A DNA stretch of 64,000 nucleotides from Rhodospirillaceae bacterium UBA1479 (GCA_002325375.1 DCRZ01000003.1:1-64000); one strand, 5' to 3'; shown: positions 17,307 to 26,820, numbered from the stretch's first letter. A program made the numbers and translations. Notes: generated by a model from the sequence alone, not told the origin.

Positions 17307-18704
17307 TCAGGGAATAAGTGGCGACCACGCTGGGTCGGACGCATCCATGGGGGTCGGAATCTCGCGTTCGTTATGCCCGGTCAAGTCAATGGACCACAGC
17401 TTCGACTGCCCGCCGCTGCCGTCCTTTTCCGACCGGCCCTTGCGATAGAAGATCAACACACGCCCGTTGGGCGACCAGGTCGGCCCCTCGATCTTGAAGT
17501 CCTCGGCCAAAAGCCGTTCTCCCGATCCGTCCGGCTTCATGACGCCGATGAAGAACCGCCCGCCCGACAACTTGGTGAAGGCGATCAGATCGCCGCGCGG
17601 CGACCACACGGGCGTGGCGTAACGCCCGTTGCCGAAGCTGATACGGCGCACGTTCTTGCCGCGGTCGTCCATCACGTAAAGCTGCTGGCTGCCGCCCCGG
17701 TCGGAGTTGAACACGACCTGATTGGCATCGGGCGAAAAGCTGGGCGAGGTATCGATGGCGGAATGGAACGTCAGCTGCCGCACCACGCGGGTGCGCAGGT
17801 CCATGACATAGATTTCCGAGTTCCCGTCCTTGGCCATGGACATGATGATCTTCTTGCCGTCCGGCGAGAACCGGGGCGCGAAGGTCATGCCGGGAAAGTC
17901 GCCCAGGACTTCCTGACGGCCCGTGTCGATATTGAAGATATAGACGCGCGGGTTGTTGCGGAAATAGGACATGTAGGTGATTTCCTGCAACGTCGGCGAG
18001 AACCGGGGCGTCAGCACCAGGGTCGTGCCGTCGGTCAGGAAGCGGTGGTTCTCGCCGTCCTGATCCATGATCGCCAGCCGCTTGCCGAACGGGTTCAGGC
18101 GGTTGCGCCCGACCCCCTTGGCGTCCTTGGGCTGTTCCGCGACATAGACGATGCGCGTGTCGAAGTAACCGTCCTCGCCGGTGATGCGCTTGTAGATCGA
18201 ATCAGAAATGATATGCGCCACGCGCCGCCAGTTGTCCGGCACGGTGAAATAGGCAAGGCCGATCATCTGCTGTTCCGAGAACACGTCCCACAGGCGGAAT
18301 TCGACGCGCAGCCGCCCGTCGGACACGACCTCGGTCCGGCCCTGGACCAGGGCCTGGGCGTTGATGACGCGCCAATCGCCGAACCGGGGCAACGCGTTGA
18401 GCGCCCCCGCCGACTGGATGAAAGCCTTGGGGTCAATCGGCTTGAACAGGCCGGAGCGTTCAAGGTTGGCGGCGATCACGCCGGCGATCTCGCGCCCGGC
18501 CCGGGCCGCGGCGCCGGATTTGCCGACGAAGTCGGTGACCGCGATGGGCAGCGGTTCAACGTTGCCCCGGGTGATGTCGATGGTGATCTCGGCGCGCGCC
18601 GGGCGGGCGTCGCTCAACGCCGCGGCGAAAGCCAACAGCGCGATCAGCGGGGCAAAGGTCTTCAGTGCGAATTTAGCGGGCATAATCATCGGCCTAATGG
18701 TCAT
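17307..18704 (-). CDS. tolB: Tol-Pal system protein TolB
   Basis: A 465-residue periplasmic protein: signal peptide ending ARPARAE, an N-terminal alpha/beta domain (about residues 40-165) and a six-bladed beta-propeller built from repeats ending in SPDG-type turns (APRFSPDGKKI, SPSFSPDANQV, TPVWSPRGDLI, GPTWSPNGRVL). It binds Pal and the TolA C-terminus. At the tolA junction the bases read GTGATG: the tolA stop TGA overlaps a GTG at 18707 and an ATG at 18704. I chose the ATG; the GTG would add one residue. Either way translation is coupled to tolA. Confidence 0.96.
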   Translation of the reverse strand: MTIRPMIMPAKFALKTFAPLIALLAFAAALSDARPARAEITIDITRGNVEPLPIAVTDFVGKSGAAARAGREIAGVIAANLERSGLFKPIDPKAFIQSAGALNALPRFGDWRVINAQALVQGRTEVVSDGRLRVEFRLWDVFSEQQMIGLAYFTVPDNWRRVAHIISDSIYKRITGEDGYFDTRIVYVAEQPKDAKGVGRNRLNPFGKRLAIMDQDGENHRFLTDGTTLVLTPRFSPTLQEITYMSYFRNNPRVYIFNIDTGRQEVLGDFPGMTFAPRFSPDGKKIIMSMAKDGNSEIYVMDLRTRVVRQLTFHSAIDTSPSFSPDANQVVFNSDRGGSQQLYVMDDRGKNVRRISFGNGRYATPVWSPRGDLIAFTKLSGGRFFIGVMKPDGSGERLLAEDFKIEGPTWSPNGRVLIFYRKGRSEKDGSGGQSKLWSIDLTGHNEREIPTPMDASDPAWSPLIP

Positions 18705-19651
18705 CACAGCATTCCGCTCGGGTCAAATATGAACTTCAGATCGCGCCAGACATGATACTTGTCCGGCGGCAGGTTGAACTTGTTGCAGCGCGGATCCAGA
18801 ACCGCACGGCGGGCCGCCTCGACGGCGACCTGGAAATAACGGTCGGTGAACATGCGGCCCGTGTCCTCGACCTCGACCGACTGCACGGAACCGTCGGGGT
18901 TCATGGTCAGTCGAAGTTCCGGCCTCAGCTTTTCCGCCCCCGGCGCACCATAGGGCGGCGACCAGCACTTGGACACCTGGTTGCGGATCATCGTGCGCCA
19001 CTGGTCGATCTCAAGCTGCGATACCTTCTTGTCCGGATCGTACTTGATCGACTTGGAATTGTTCTGCAAGGCCGCCCGGATGCGCGCCATGGTGTCGTCC
19101 TTGGGCGCTTCAGACACTTTCTTCTCCGGCTTTTCCTCGGGCTTGGGCGTCGGCTGCTGCTTGATCTTCTCAAGCGTCTTCAGCACGGAGGCCGTGTCGA
19201 AGGTCGGCTTCTGCGGCTTCTTGGGCTTCTTCGGGACCTCGACTTGGGCCAGTTTCGGTTTGGGCGGCTCCGGCTTTTTCTCGGGCTTGGGTTCCGCTTC
19301 CTTCTTGGGCTCCGGCTCGGGCTTGGGTTCCGGTTTCGCCTTGGGCAGGGGTTCGGGCTCCGCCTCCGGCTTGGGCGGCAGGGCCGCGACCTCCGGCTGC
19401 TTGGGCGTCGGCGGCGCCGGTTTCGGCTTGGGCGGCGTCGGGGGCTTGGGCGGTTCGGCCTTGGCCTCTTTCTTCGGGGTTTCCTGAACCGGGATCGGCG
19501 GCGCGTTGCGCATCTCATCGACGTCGACGATCTCGACGAAGATCGGCTGCTCTTCATGCAACGGCGTGATCTTGTTGAACGGCAGACCAAGCCAAGCAGC
19601 CAGCACCAAACCCACGTGCAGGGAGACGGATGTGATCAGTGCGGTCCGCAA
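18704..19651 (-). CDS. tolA: Tol-Pal system protein TolA
   Basis: A 315-residue inner-membrane protein spanning the periplasm. One N-terminal membrane helix (ALITSVSLHVGLVLAAWLG) is followed by about 165 residues of proline/lysine/glutamate repeats (PKPEPEPKKEAEPKPEKK type) and a compact C-terminal TonB-like domain of about 100 residues (KCWSPPYGAPGAEKLRPEL, DGSVQSVEV, AARRAVLDPRCNKFNLP). It transmits force from TolQR to TolB-Pal. The start is TTG at 19651; the next start would fall inside the membrane helix. It lies 11 bases from tolR. Confidence 0.95.
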   Translation of the reverse strand: MRTALITSVSLHVGLVLAAWLGLPFNKITPLHEEQPIFVEIVDVDEMRNAPPIPVQETPKKEAKAEPPKPPTPPKPKPAPPTPKQPEVAALPPKPEAEPEPLPKAKPEPKPEPEPKKEAEPKPEKKPEPPKPKLAQVEVPKKPKKPQKPTFDTASVLKTLEKIKQQPTPKPEEKPEKKVSEAPKDDTMARIRAALQNNSKSIKYDPDKKVSQLEIDQWRTMIRNQVSKCWSPPYGAPGAEKLRPELRLTMNPDGSVQSVEVEDTGRMFTDRYFQVAVEAARRAVLDPRCNKFNLPPDKYHVWRDLKFIFDPSGML

Positions 19652-19662
19652 GGGGCCCCGGC

Positions 19663-20121
19663 TTACTTCTTGGCAGGCGGGCGTTTCGCCGCCTTGCCCG
19701 GTTCCTGCGCGATCAACGCCACACGCCGGTAGCCGGCTGCGTTGATCTGTCCCATCACCGCCATGACACGCCCGTAATTGATGGCCCTATCCCCTCTGAC
19801 GAAGATCCGAATGTCCGGATTGTTACCGGTGATAGCGTGCAATCTTGGCACCAATGTGTCCAAGTCGACGGCCGTGTCCTGAATATAAATCTGCCCGCCG
19901 GCGTCGACGCTGACGGCCAACGGCTCATCCTGGCCGCTGACGGCACCCGCCTTGGTGTCCGGCAGGTCGACCTGAACCCCCACGGTCAGCAGCGGCGCCG
20001 TGACCATGAAGATGATGAGCAGGACCAACATCACGTCGACGAACGGCGTAACGTTGATGTCGCTCATCAGCGCCCGGTTCTTGCGTCGTCGGCGCGAGGT
20101 CCGCTGTATGGTGACGGCCAC
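19663..20121 (-). CDS. tolR: Tol-Pal system protein TolR
   Basis: A 152-residue ExbD/TolR protein. A short basic cytoplasmic tail leads to one membrane helix with the ion-path aspartate (DINVTPFVDVMLVLLIIFMV); the periplasmic domain has VDLPDTKAG and the conserved VFVRGD-like strand IRIFVRGDRAINYGRVM. With TolQ it forms the proton-driven motor of the Tol system. The start is GTG, with GGGGGAA nine bases upstream, 17 bases after tolQ. Confidence 0.95.
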   Translation of the reverse strand: MAVTIQRTSRRRRKNRALMSDINVTPFVDVMLVLLIIFMVTAPLLTVGVQVDLPDTKAGAVSGQDEPLAVSVDAGGQIYIQDTAVDLDTLVPRLHAITGNNPDIRIFVRGDRAINYGRVMAVMGQINAAGYRRVALIAQEPGKAAKRPPAKK

Positions 20122-20138
20122 GTTTCTGTTCCCCCGCC

Positions 20139-20849
<711 letters not shown>

Positions 20850-20874
20850 CTTTGTCCGTCTCGTTCCGTTTTTC

Positions 20875-21312
20875 TTAAGCCTCGCCGCCGACGTCGGCGA
20901 TCCGGGCCATTTCAATTCGCACCTCGGCCGGCAGGCGCACGGGCCGTCCGGCCGTGTTCATACAGGCGAGGGTCAGGCTCATCTGCACCAGGTCTTCATC
21001 GTCCCGGCGCACCACTTGGGCCATCTCCACGGTCGCCCCCCGCACCGCCAGCACCCGTGTTTCGACGCTGAGGGCGTCGTCCAGCCGCGCCGGCTTCAGG
21101 TATTCGGCACTGACCCGGCGCACGGCAAGCGCGACGCCCTTCTGCGCCAAAATCGCGGAATTTTCAAATCCCAGTTCACGCAGAAGCTCCGTCCGGGCGC
21201 GTTCCGCATAGCGCAGATAGTTGGCGTAATAGACGATGCCGCCGGCGTCCGTATCCTCGTAATAGACACGCACGGGCATGCGGTGGCAGGGCGTTTCTCC
21301 TGTTCCGATCAC
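20875..21312 (-). CDS. ybgC: YbgC-type acyl-CoA thioesterase
   Basis: A 145-residue hot-dog thioesterase of the Tol-Pal cluster. The family signature RVYYEDTDAGGIVYYANYLRYAERAR contains the catalytic Asp; split motifs are YYEDTDAGGIVYYANYL and the following arginine-rich helix, then QMSLTLACMN. YbgC hydrolyses short acyl-CoA or acyl-ACP and is thought to link phospholipid metabolism with the Tol complex. The start GTG overlaps the ruvB stop as GTGA. An ATG 33 bases in (PVRVYYED) is a possible alternative. Confidence 0.93.
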   Translation of the reverse strand: MIGTGETPCHRMPVRVYYEDTDAGGIVYYANYLRYAERARTELLRELGFENSAILAQKGVALAVRRVSAEYLKPARLDDALSVETRVLAVRGATVEMAQVVRRDDEDLVQMSLTLACMNTAGRPVRLPAEVRIEMARIADVGGEA

Positions 21313-22370
21313 GCATCATCCTCCGTCCTACTTGTGGCGGAAAGAAGGTCAAGTTGCGGCGCACCCGGCGGCAGGTCGAGCCCCAGATGCCGGAACGTCT
21401 CCGGCGTCACGGCGCGACCGCGCGGCGTGCGCATCAATAATCCCTGCTGGATCAGGAAGGGTTCGATCACTTCCTCGATGGTGTCGCGCTGTTCCGACAG
21501 GGCGGCGGCCAAGGTTTCGACGCCGACCGGCCCGCCGCCGTAATTGCCGCAGATGCAGGTCAGGTAGCGGCGGTCCATGGCGTCGAGCCCGCGCTGATCG
21601 ACCTCAAGCCGCGTCAGGGCCGCATCGGCGATCCGGGCATCCACGGACCCGGACCCGTCGACAGCGGCGAAATCGCGGACCCGGCGCAGCAGGCGTCCCG
21701 CGACCCGCGGCGTTCCGCGGGACCGGCGGGCGATTTCCAACGCCCCCTCGGACGTCAAGTCCAGGCCCAGCAATGCCGCCCCCCGGCGCACGATTCCTTC
21801 GAGTGCTTCCGGGCTGTAAAAATTGAGCCGCACCGGAATGCCGAAACGGTCGCGCAGCGGCGTCGTGATCAGGCCGGAGCGGGTCGTGGCGCCGACCAGG
21901 GTGAAGGGCGGCAGGTCGATGCGCACGGAGCGCGCCGCCGGCCCCTCGCCGATGATCAGGTCGAGCTGATAATCCTCCATCGCCGGATAGAGGATTTCCT
22001 CGACAATCGGGCTGAGGCGGTGGATTTCGTCGATGAACAGAACGTCGCGCGGCTGCAGATTGGTGAGGATCGCCGCCAGGTCCCCCGCCTTGGCGACCAC
22101 GGGGCCCGAGGTGGCGCGGAAGCCCACGCCCAGTTCGCGGGCGACGATCTGCGCCAGGGTCGTCTTGCCCAATCCCGGAGGACCGAAGAACAGGACATGG
22201 TCCATGGCTTCGCCGCGTGACCGCGCGGCCTCGATGAACACCTTCAGGTTTTCACGCGCCTGGTCCTGGCCGACGAAATCGTCAAGCGCTTGGGGTCGCA
22301 GGCCGGGGTCGGCGGCAAAGTCGTCTTCCACGACTTCCGGCTGGATCATGCGTTCCTCGGCCATCGTCAC
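21309..22370 (-). CDS. ruvB: Holliday junction branch migration helicase RuvB
   Basis: A 353-residue AAA+ motor that drives Holliday-junction migration with RuvA. Visible are LDDFVGQDQARENLKVFIEAA (split across the N-terminus), Walker A FFGPPGLGKTTLA, Walker B FIDEIHRL, sensor GATTRSGLITTPLRDRF and the C-terminal winged helix with FLIQQGLLMRTPRGR. The start GTG comes directly after the ruvA TAA; an ATG six bases in is also possible. The gene order ruvC-ruvA-ruvB-ybgC-tolQ is classical. Confidence 0.97.
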   Translation of the reverse strand: MTMAEERMIQPEVVEDDFAADPGLRPQALDDFVGQDQARENLKVFIEAARSRGEAMDHVLFFGPPGLGKTTLAQIVARELGVGFRATSGPVVAKAGDLAAILTNLQPRDVLFIDEIHRLSPIVEEILYPAMEDYQLDLIIGEGPAARSVRIDLPPFTLVGATTRSGLITTPLRDRFGIPVRLNFYSPEALEGIVRRGAALLGLDLTSEGALEIARRSRGTPRVAGRLLRRVRDFAAVDGSGSVDARIADAALTRLEVDQRGLDAMDRRYLTCICGNYGGGPVGVETLAAALSEQRDTIEEVIEPFLIQQGLLMRTPRGRAVTPETFRHLGLDLPPGAPQLDLLSATSRTEDDA

Positions 22371-23030
22371 TTACGCCCCCCGCCGCTGGTCGCTTGGGGC
22401 AAGCTCGGCCAGCCCGGCACGGATCAGGGCCTCCAGGGTCAAGGCGGCATCCGACGCCTGGGCGGCGCGGGACACCGCCCCCAAGGCTTCCGACGGCGTA
22501 TAGCCGAGGTTGACCAAGGCCGAGGCGGCGTCGCGCAGCAGATCCTGCGCCGCGTCGCCGGCGGTGTCCGGTTTGGCCGCACCCGGGGCCGGTGCCACAC
22601 CGCCCTTGGCCGCCACCGGACCCAGGGCCAAGGCACCGACCTTGTCCTTCAATTCATGGAGAATACGCTGCGCCAGCTTGGGCCCGACGCCCGGTGCGCG
22701 GCAGATCGCCGCCTTGTCACCGGCCGCGATGGCCTGCAGCAACATGTCGCCGGTCAGCGCCGACAGCATGGCGAGGGCAACCTTGGCGCCGACGCCCTGC
22801 ACGGTGGTCAACAGGCGGAACCAATCCTGTTCGTCGGCGCGCAGAAAACCGTACAGATGGATGTGGTCTTCGCGCACATGGGTTTCGATGAACAAGGCGA
22901 CCGCATCGCCCTGCCCCATTTGCGACAGGGTCCGCGACGACGCGTGCACCAGATAGCCGACACCGTTCACGTCGATCACGGCAGTGTCCGTCCCCACCGC
23001 ATCGACCAGTCCTTTCAGACGCGCGATCAC
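22371..23030 (-). CDS. ruvA: Holliday junction branch migration protein RuvA
   Basis: A 219-residue four-way-junction-binding protein. The N-terminal OB-fold starts MIARLKGLVD, followed by helix-hairpin-helix pairs (LLTTVQGVGAKVALAML and ICRAPGVGPKLAQRIL) that grip DNA. An alanine/proline/glycine linker of about 35 residues precedes domain III (DAASALVNLGYTPSEALGAV), which contacts RuvB. The GTG start overlaps the ruvC stop as GTGA. The length is slightly above average because of the linker. Confidence 0.97.
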   Translation of the reverse strand: MIARLKGLVDAVGTDTAVIDVNGVGYLVHASSRTLSQMGQGDAVALFIETHVREDHIHLYGFLRADEQDWFRLLTTVQGVGAKVALAMLSALTGDMLLQAIAAGDKAAICRAPGVGPKLAQRILHELKDKVGALALGPVAAKGGVAPAPGAAKPDTAGDAAQDLLRDAASALVNLGYTPSEALGAVSRAAQASDAALTLEALIRAGLAELAPSDQRRGA

Positions 23031-23539
23031 CGGGCCGCCCCCGCCATGGCGGCGTTCGACGCATGGCCCGGGGCCGTGCGGTGATGAGCGTGACAGATGG
23101 CGACGGCCAGGGCATCGGCGCTATCGGCACTTTTGAAGGCCGCCCCCGGCAACAGCGTGCGCACCATCATCTGGACCTGTTCCTTGGCCGCATGGCCGGT
23201 GCCGACCACGGTCTTTTTCACAAGGTTGGGGGTGTATTCGAACACCGGCAGACCGGCCAGGGCCGGCACCAGCATGGAAATGCCGCGGGCCTGGCCCAGT
23301 TTCAGGGTCGTCGTCGGATTGGTGTTGACGAAGGTTTCCTCGACCGCCGCCTCGACCGGGGCCATGGCGCGGATGACCTCGACCAGCCCGTCGTGAAGTT
23401 GCACCAGACGTTCGGCAAGGCTGGCCTTCGGATCGGAGGAAACAACGCCGTCGGCGACATAGCGAAGCCGGTTGCCGGCGTGTTCGATGACGCCCCATCC
23501 GGTGTTCTTCAACCCCGGGTCAAACCCGATCAGCCGCAT
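23027..23539 (-). CDS. ruvC: Crossover junction endodeoxyribonuclease RuvC
   Basis: A 170-residue Holliday-junction resolvase with an RNase H fold. The acidic catalytic residues are seen in MRLIGFDPGLKNTGWGV (Asp7), VEETFVNTNPTTTLKLGQA (Glu, second site) and the C-terminal DSADALAVAICHAHH. First gene of the ruv operon, 46 bases after yebC. A short unrelated C-terminal tail of about 20 residues follows the last catalytic segment. Confidence 0.97.
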   Translation of the reverse strand: MRLIGFDPGLKNTGWGVIEHAGNRLRYVADGVVSSDPKASLAERLVQLHDGLVEVIRAMAPVEAAVEETFVNTNPTTTLKLGQARGISMLVPALAGLPVFEYTPNLVKKTVVGTGHAAKEQVQMMVRTLLPGAAFKSADSADALAVAICHAHHRTAPGHASNAAMAGAAR

Positions 23540-23585
23540 CCGTGTTCCATTCCGCTCCGTATCCCTGTGGCGTCCGCTTTACGGT

Positions 23586-24329
23586 TTAAGCGCTCAGCCT
23601 TTCCATGATCTCGTCGTCGACCTCGAAGTTGGCGGCGACGCGCTGCACGTCGTCATTGTCTTCCAATGCATCAATCAGCTTCAGCAATGTCTGCGCCGTG
23701 CCTTCATCGACGGAGATGGAATTCTGCGGCTTCCAGGCCAGGCGCGCCTCTTCCGGCTCGCCGAAGCGTTCTTCGAGCGCGTCACGCACGGCGGCGAAAT
23801 CGTCAGGCTGGCAGGTGATGGTGTGGTTTTCGTCATCCGATTCCACGTCCTCCGCGCCCGCTTCCAAAGCCCCTTCGAACATGGCCTCGGCGCCGGCGAC
23901 GGCGGCCGGATAGGTGATCTGGCCGACCCGGTCGAACATGAAGGCGACGCTGCCCGTCTCGCCCAGGTTGCCGCCGTTCTTGGAAAAGGCGGTGCGGACT
24001 TCCGAGGCCGTGCGGTTACGGTTGTCGGACAGGGCCTCGACGATCACGGCGACGCCGCCCGGGCCGTAGCCTTCGTAACGGATTTCCTCGTAATTCTCGG
24101 CGTCGGAGCCCTGGGCCTTTTGGATCGCCCGATTGATGACGTCGTTGGGCATGTTCAGGGCCTTGGCGTTGGCGACGGCCAAACGCAAGGCGGCATTGAA
24201 GTTGGGATCGGGGCCGTTGCGCGCGGCGACCGTCACTTCGCGGCCCAGTTTGGCGAAGACCTTCGCCCGCTTGGCGTCCTGACGGCCTTTGCGGTGCATG
24301 ATGTTCTTAAATTTGGAATGACCAGCCAT
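23586..24329 (-). CDS. yebC: YebC/PmpR family regulatory protein
   Basis: A 247-residue member of the YebC/TACO1 family. The N-terminus MAGHSKFKNIMHRKGRQDAK is diagnostic; GYGPGGVAVIVEALSDNRNR and the acidic middle domain are also clear. Members have been described as transcription regulators and, more recently, as translation factors easing ribosome stalling at proline runs; which applies here cannot be told. It precedes ruvC, the usual order. The ATG has GGGGGTT upstream. Confidence 0.95.
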   Translation of the reverse strand: MAGHSKFKNIMHRKGRQDAKRAKVFAKLGREVTVAARNGPDPNFNAALRLAVANAKALNMPNDVINRAIQKAQGSDAENYEEIRYEGYGPGGVAVIVEALSDNRNRTASEVRTAFSKNGGNLGETGSVAFMFDRVGQITYPAAVAGAEAMFEGALEAGAEDVESDDENHTITCQPDDFAAVRDALEERFGEPEEARLAWKPQNSISVDEGTAQTLLKLIDALEDNDDVQRVAANFEVDDEIMERLSA

Positions 24330-24496
24330 TTTGGCGGGAACCCCCTATATGTCGTGGCGATTCGTCGGGATTATACCCAAATGATGGGACCGGCGCGAGT
24401 GTCACCGGCGATGAAGCTAGGCCCGCAATATGGCAAGATTTCGTCCGCCGTGAAAGGCCGCAGGCCGTGGAAAAGGTTGATTCTCAGGTTAACCGG

Positions 24497-25324
24497 CTAT
24501 CCCGGCACCGCCGGTGCCAGGCGTCCGCCCAGGCGCACGGGCTCCGCCCGCGTCGCCAGACCCGTGCCATCGTCGGTTTCCAGGTACATGGCGCAGAAGG
24601 TCGCCTCGCCGCTCGCGGGCTCCAACCGGCCCTGCGGCAGCTTGGTGGTGAACCGCGCCGTGGCGTTTTCCTTCTGCATGCCGATCACGGAATCATAATC
24701 GCCGGTCATGCCCAGATCCGTCTGATAGGCCGTGCCGCCCTTGAACACCTGGGCGTCCGCCGTCGGCACATGGGTATGGGTCCCGACCACCGCCGACACC
24801 CGGCCATCCAGGAAATGGGCCATGGCCATCTTTTCCGACGATGCCTCGCCGTGCAGGTCGAGCAGGATGGCATCGACGTTGCCACGCCCGCCGGCCGCCC
24901 CCAGGCGGTGGTTCTTCAAAGCCTCGTCCACCCCGGCGAAGGGGTCGTCGAGCGGGTCCATGAACAAACGGCACATGGCGTGCACGACCATGACCTTGCG
25001 GCCGTCCTTGGTCTCGAACACGCCGGCCCCCTTGCCGGGCGTGCCGGCGGGAAAATTCAGGGGCCGCAGCAAGCGGTCGTCGCCGTCGATGTAGTTCATG
25101 ATCTCGCGCTGATCCCACACATGGTTGCCCGTGGTGATGACATCCGCCCCCTGGGCGTACAGATCGTTGCAGATCGCCTCGGTGATGCCGAAGCCATGGG
25201 CCGCGTTCTCGCCGTTGACGATGACGAAGTCGAGGTCCAGTTGCGCACGCAAGGCCGGCAGATGTTTGGCCACGGCGTCCCGGCCGCTACGGCCGACCAC
25301 ATCCCCGACAATCATGATTTTCAT
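24497..25324 (-). CDS. YmdB-family metallophosphoesterase
   Basis: A 275-residue calcineurin-like phosphoesterase of the TIGR00282/YmdB family. Metal-binding motifs are IMIVGDVVGRSGRDAV (Asp8), FVIVNGENAAHGFG (Asn/Glu), TTGNHVWDQREIM (GNH) and VVGTHTHVPTADAQV with EITGDYDSVIG-like MTGDYDSVIG. Homologues hydrolyse 2',3'-cAMP or other cyclic nucleotides. It stands alone on its strand, 52 bases after fau. In many alphaproteobacteria it lies next to yebC or fau, as here. Confidence 0.9.
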   Translation of the reverse strand: MKIMIVGDVVGRSGRDAVAKHLPALRAQLDLDFVIVNGENAAHGFGITEAICNDLYAQGADVITTGNHVWDQREIMNYIDGDDRLLRPLNFPAGTPGKGAGVFETKDGRKVMVVHAMCRLFMDPLDDPFAGVDEALKNHRLGAAGGRGNVDAILLDLHGEASSEKMAMAHFLDGRVSAVVGTHTHVPTADAQVFKGGTAYQTDLGMTGDYDSVIGMQKENATARFTTKLPQGRLEPASGEATFCAMYLETDDGTGLATRAEPVRLGGRLAPAVPG

Positions 25325-25376
25325 AAACTGACCTTAATACCTAGTGCCTTGGCCCCAAAATGCCATGCCGGGACCG

Positions 25377-25970
25377 TTAAGGCGTAATTTTAATGATGTC
25401 GTCCTCGGTCACGACCCAGTCAAGGCGTGCGTCGTAATGGTCGCGCGGCACGGCGTCAACTTCCTGGGCCGAATAACCGACCCCGACAGCGGCAACCGGC
25501 GTGCCGGAATTTCGCAGTTCGGCCAAGGTCCGGTCATAGAATCCGCCCCCCCAGCCAAGCCGATATCCGACCCGGTCGAAGGCAAGCAGCGGCACCAGGA
25601 GCAAATCAGGGCGCACGTCCTCCGCTCCGTCCGCCGGATGACGGGTGCCGAACACGCCGTTCGTCAGCTTCGCCCCCGGTGCCCAGGCCCGGAACCGAAG
25701 CGGCTGTGCCTTGCCCACGACCACGGGCAGACAGCCCTGCCAGCCGTTGGCGGCCAGGGCCAGGATTGCGGGGAGGACGTCCATTTCGTCCTGCATGGCG
25801 AGATAGCCGGACACCCAGCCCGGCCCGGTTGCGGCGCTCAACCCTTGCGCCAGCGCCACGGCATGACTGGCGACGGCGGTGGCACCACCTGACCCCAGGC
25901 CGGCACGCGCGCGAACACGGCGGGCGGCGGCTTCTTTACGCAGGAGACGCTTTTGCTCGAGGAGATCCAT
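25377..25970 (-). CDS. fau: 5-formyltetrahydrofolate cyclo-ligase
   Basis: A 197-residue enzyme (also ygfA) converting 5-formyl-THF to 5,10-methenyl-THF with ATP. The N-terminal basic helix LLEQKRLLRKEAAARR, the VSGYLAMQDEMDVLPAILAL strand region and the C-terminal phosphate-binding signature LLLVPLLAFDRVGYRLGWGGGFYDRTL (read in two parts, VPLLAFDRVGYRLGWGGG and FYDRTLAEL) are clear. The start at 25970 was taken over a longer frame because that frame runs through the 6S RNA. Linkage with zapA and 6S RNA is conserved in proteobacteria. Confidence 0.93.
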   Translation of the reverse strand: MDLLEQKRLLRKEAAARRVRARAGLGSGGATAVASHAVALAQGLSAATGPGWVSGYLAMQDEMDVLPAILALAANGWQGCLPVVVGKAQPLRFRAWAPGAKLTNGVFGTRHPADGAEDVRPDLLLVPLLAFDRVGYRLGWGGGFYDRTLAELRNSGTPVAAVGVGYSAQEVDAVPRDHYDARLDWVVTEDDIIKITP

Positions 25971-26034
25971 AATGATTTGATGACGGGCCCCGAAATTCGG
26001 GCGCCGTAACAATATCCAAACAATACCCAGGACG

Positions 26035-26175
26035 AAAAAAGTCGGCGGTGCCGCAGTAGCCGTCGGCGTTAAGATCCTCCGTGGCCTGCTCTCAACAGGT
26101 TGGGCACCGTGATACCGAGTGTCCAGGACGAACCCGTGCAACCCGGCAGGGACAGCACCCTTAAAGGACGCATCG
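26035..26175 (-). ncRNA. ssrS: 6S RNA (probable)
   Basis: The stretch between zapA and fau is the standard site of ssrS. On the minus strand an 8-bp closing stem forms between GGTGCTGT (26152-26159) and GCGGCACC (26047-26054), with two G-U pairs. The interior holds CCTGTTGAGAGCAGG and GATCTTAACGCCGACGGC, the latter resembling the CCTTAA...GCGACG strand next to the central bubble in E. coli 6S RNA. A TTTTTT run (26035-26040) follows the stem. 6S RNA mimics an open promoter and holds sigma-70 RNA polymerase. The 5' end is not certain; the core is about 113 bases, shorter than the usual 150-190. Confidence 0.72.
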
Positions 26176-26227
26176 CCCCAGGGATAATGTGCCTAACGCG
26201 CTCCGCAGCGCTCCGCCTGAGCGGAAG

Positions 26228-26563
26228 TTAGGCTTGTTCAAGCCCCACGGCAATGCCTTCGATGCGATCGGCGATACTTTCCAGGGTGCGGCTGACCTTT
26301 TCCTCGGATTCGATCAGCCGGGCGACGCCTTCGCTTTTGCGGCTGATCGACTCCAGTTCCGCATAGGCGTCGGACAATTCGTCGGCGAGAAGCAGGCTGA
26401 CCATGACCAGAAGCCGGGCATCGCCGGCCTGGCCGACGGCGGCGACCAGTTCCTGAACCCGGTTGTCGACATACTTGCCGAGCCGCGACAGGTGCGCTTC
26501 CTGCCCGTCGTCGCAGGCGACCTGATACTGACGTCCGTTGATGGTGACGGTGACATGGGCCAT
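26228..26563 (-). CDS. zapA: Cell division protein ZapA
   Basis: A 111-residue protein that cross-links FtsZ protofilaments at the division ring. The N-terminus VTVTINGRQYQVACDDGQE and LGKYVDNRVQELVAAVG form the globular head; the rest (LLVMVSLLLADELSDAYAEL and on) is the coiled-coil tail. The length is normal for alphaproteobacterial ZapA. It follows the small coiled-coil gene with a 14-base gap and precedes 6S RNA. Confidence 0.92.
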   Translation of the reverse strand: MAHVTVTINGRQYQVACDDGQEAHLSRLGKYVDNRVQELVAAVGQAGDARLLVMVSLLLADELSDAYAELESISRKSEGVARLIESEEKVSRTLESIADRIEGIAVGLEQA

Positions 26564-26577
26564 GGCGTGATCCGACC

Positions 26578-26808
26578 CTAGCCTTCGAGGACTTTTTCAA
26601 GGCGGCCGATGGCGCCGTCGAGACGCCCCTTGACCTCCTCGGTCACGGTCTGCAAGCGGGCGTTCTCCGCCCGCAATGCCGCCGTGTCGCCGCCGCCCTC
26701 GGCCGCGGCGGTGCCGCGTGCCTGTACGGCCTTTTCCAGACGCGACAAAGCGCCTTCCAACCGCTCGAAAGCGCGGTCCACTCGTGATGGTTTACTGATG
26801 GTCGCCAC
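26578..26808 (-). CDS. Small coiled-coil protein upstream of zapA (DUF4164-like)
   Basis: A 76-residue, entirely helical protein rich in Ala, Glu, Leu and Arg: VDRAFERLEGALSRLEKAV, an Ala/Gly break, then LRAENARLQTVTEEVKGRL and IGRLEKVLEG. Heptad spacing of leucines indicates a coiled coil. Similar small proteins of the DUF4164/ZapB-like type precede zapA in many alphaproteobacteria and may act with it at the Z ring; that is inference. I prefer the GTG at 26808, which has GGGGGG five bases upstream; a TTG at 26826 would add six residues and overlap an inverted repeat. Confidence 0.75.
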   Translation of the reverse strand: MATISKPSRVDRAFERLEGALSRLEKAVQARGTAAAEGGGDTAALRAENARLQTVTEEVKGRLDGAIGRLEKVLEG

Positions 26809-26820
26809 AAACACCCCCCG

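Noticed and set aside
17304..18755. A 483-codon open frame antisense to tolB.
   Set aside because: Same artefact as over ftsH; the tolB frame has full homology and a coupled start.
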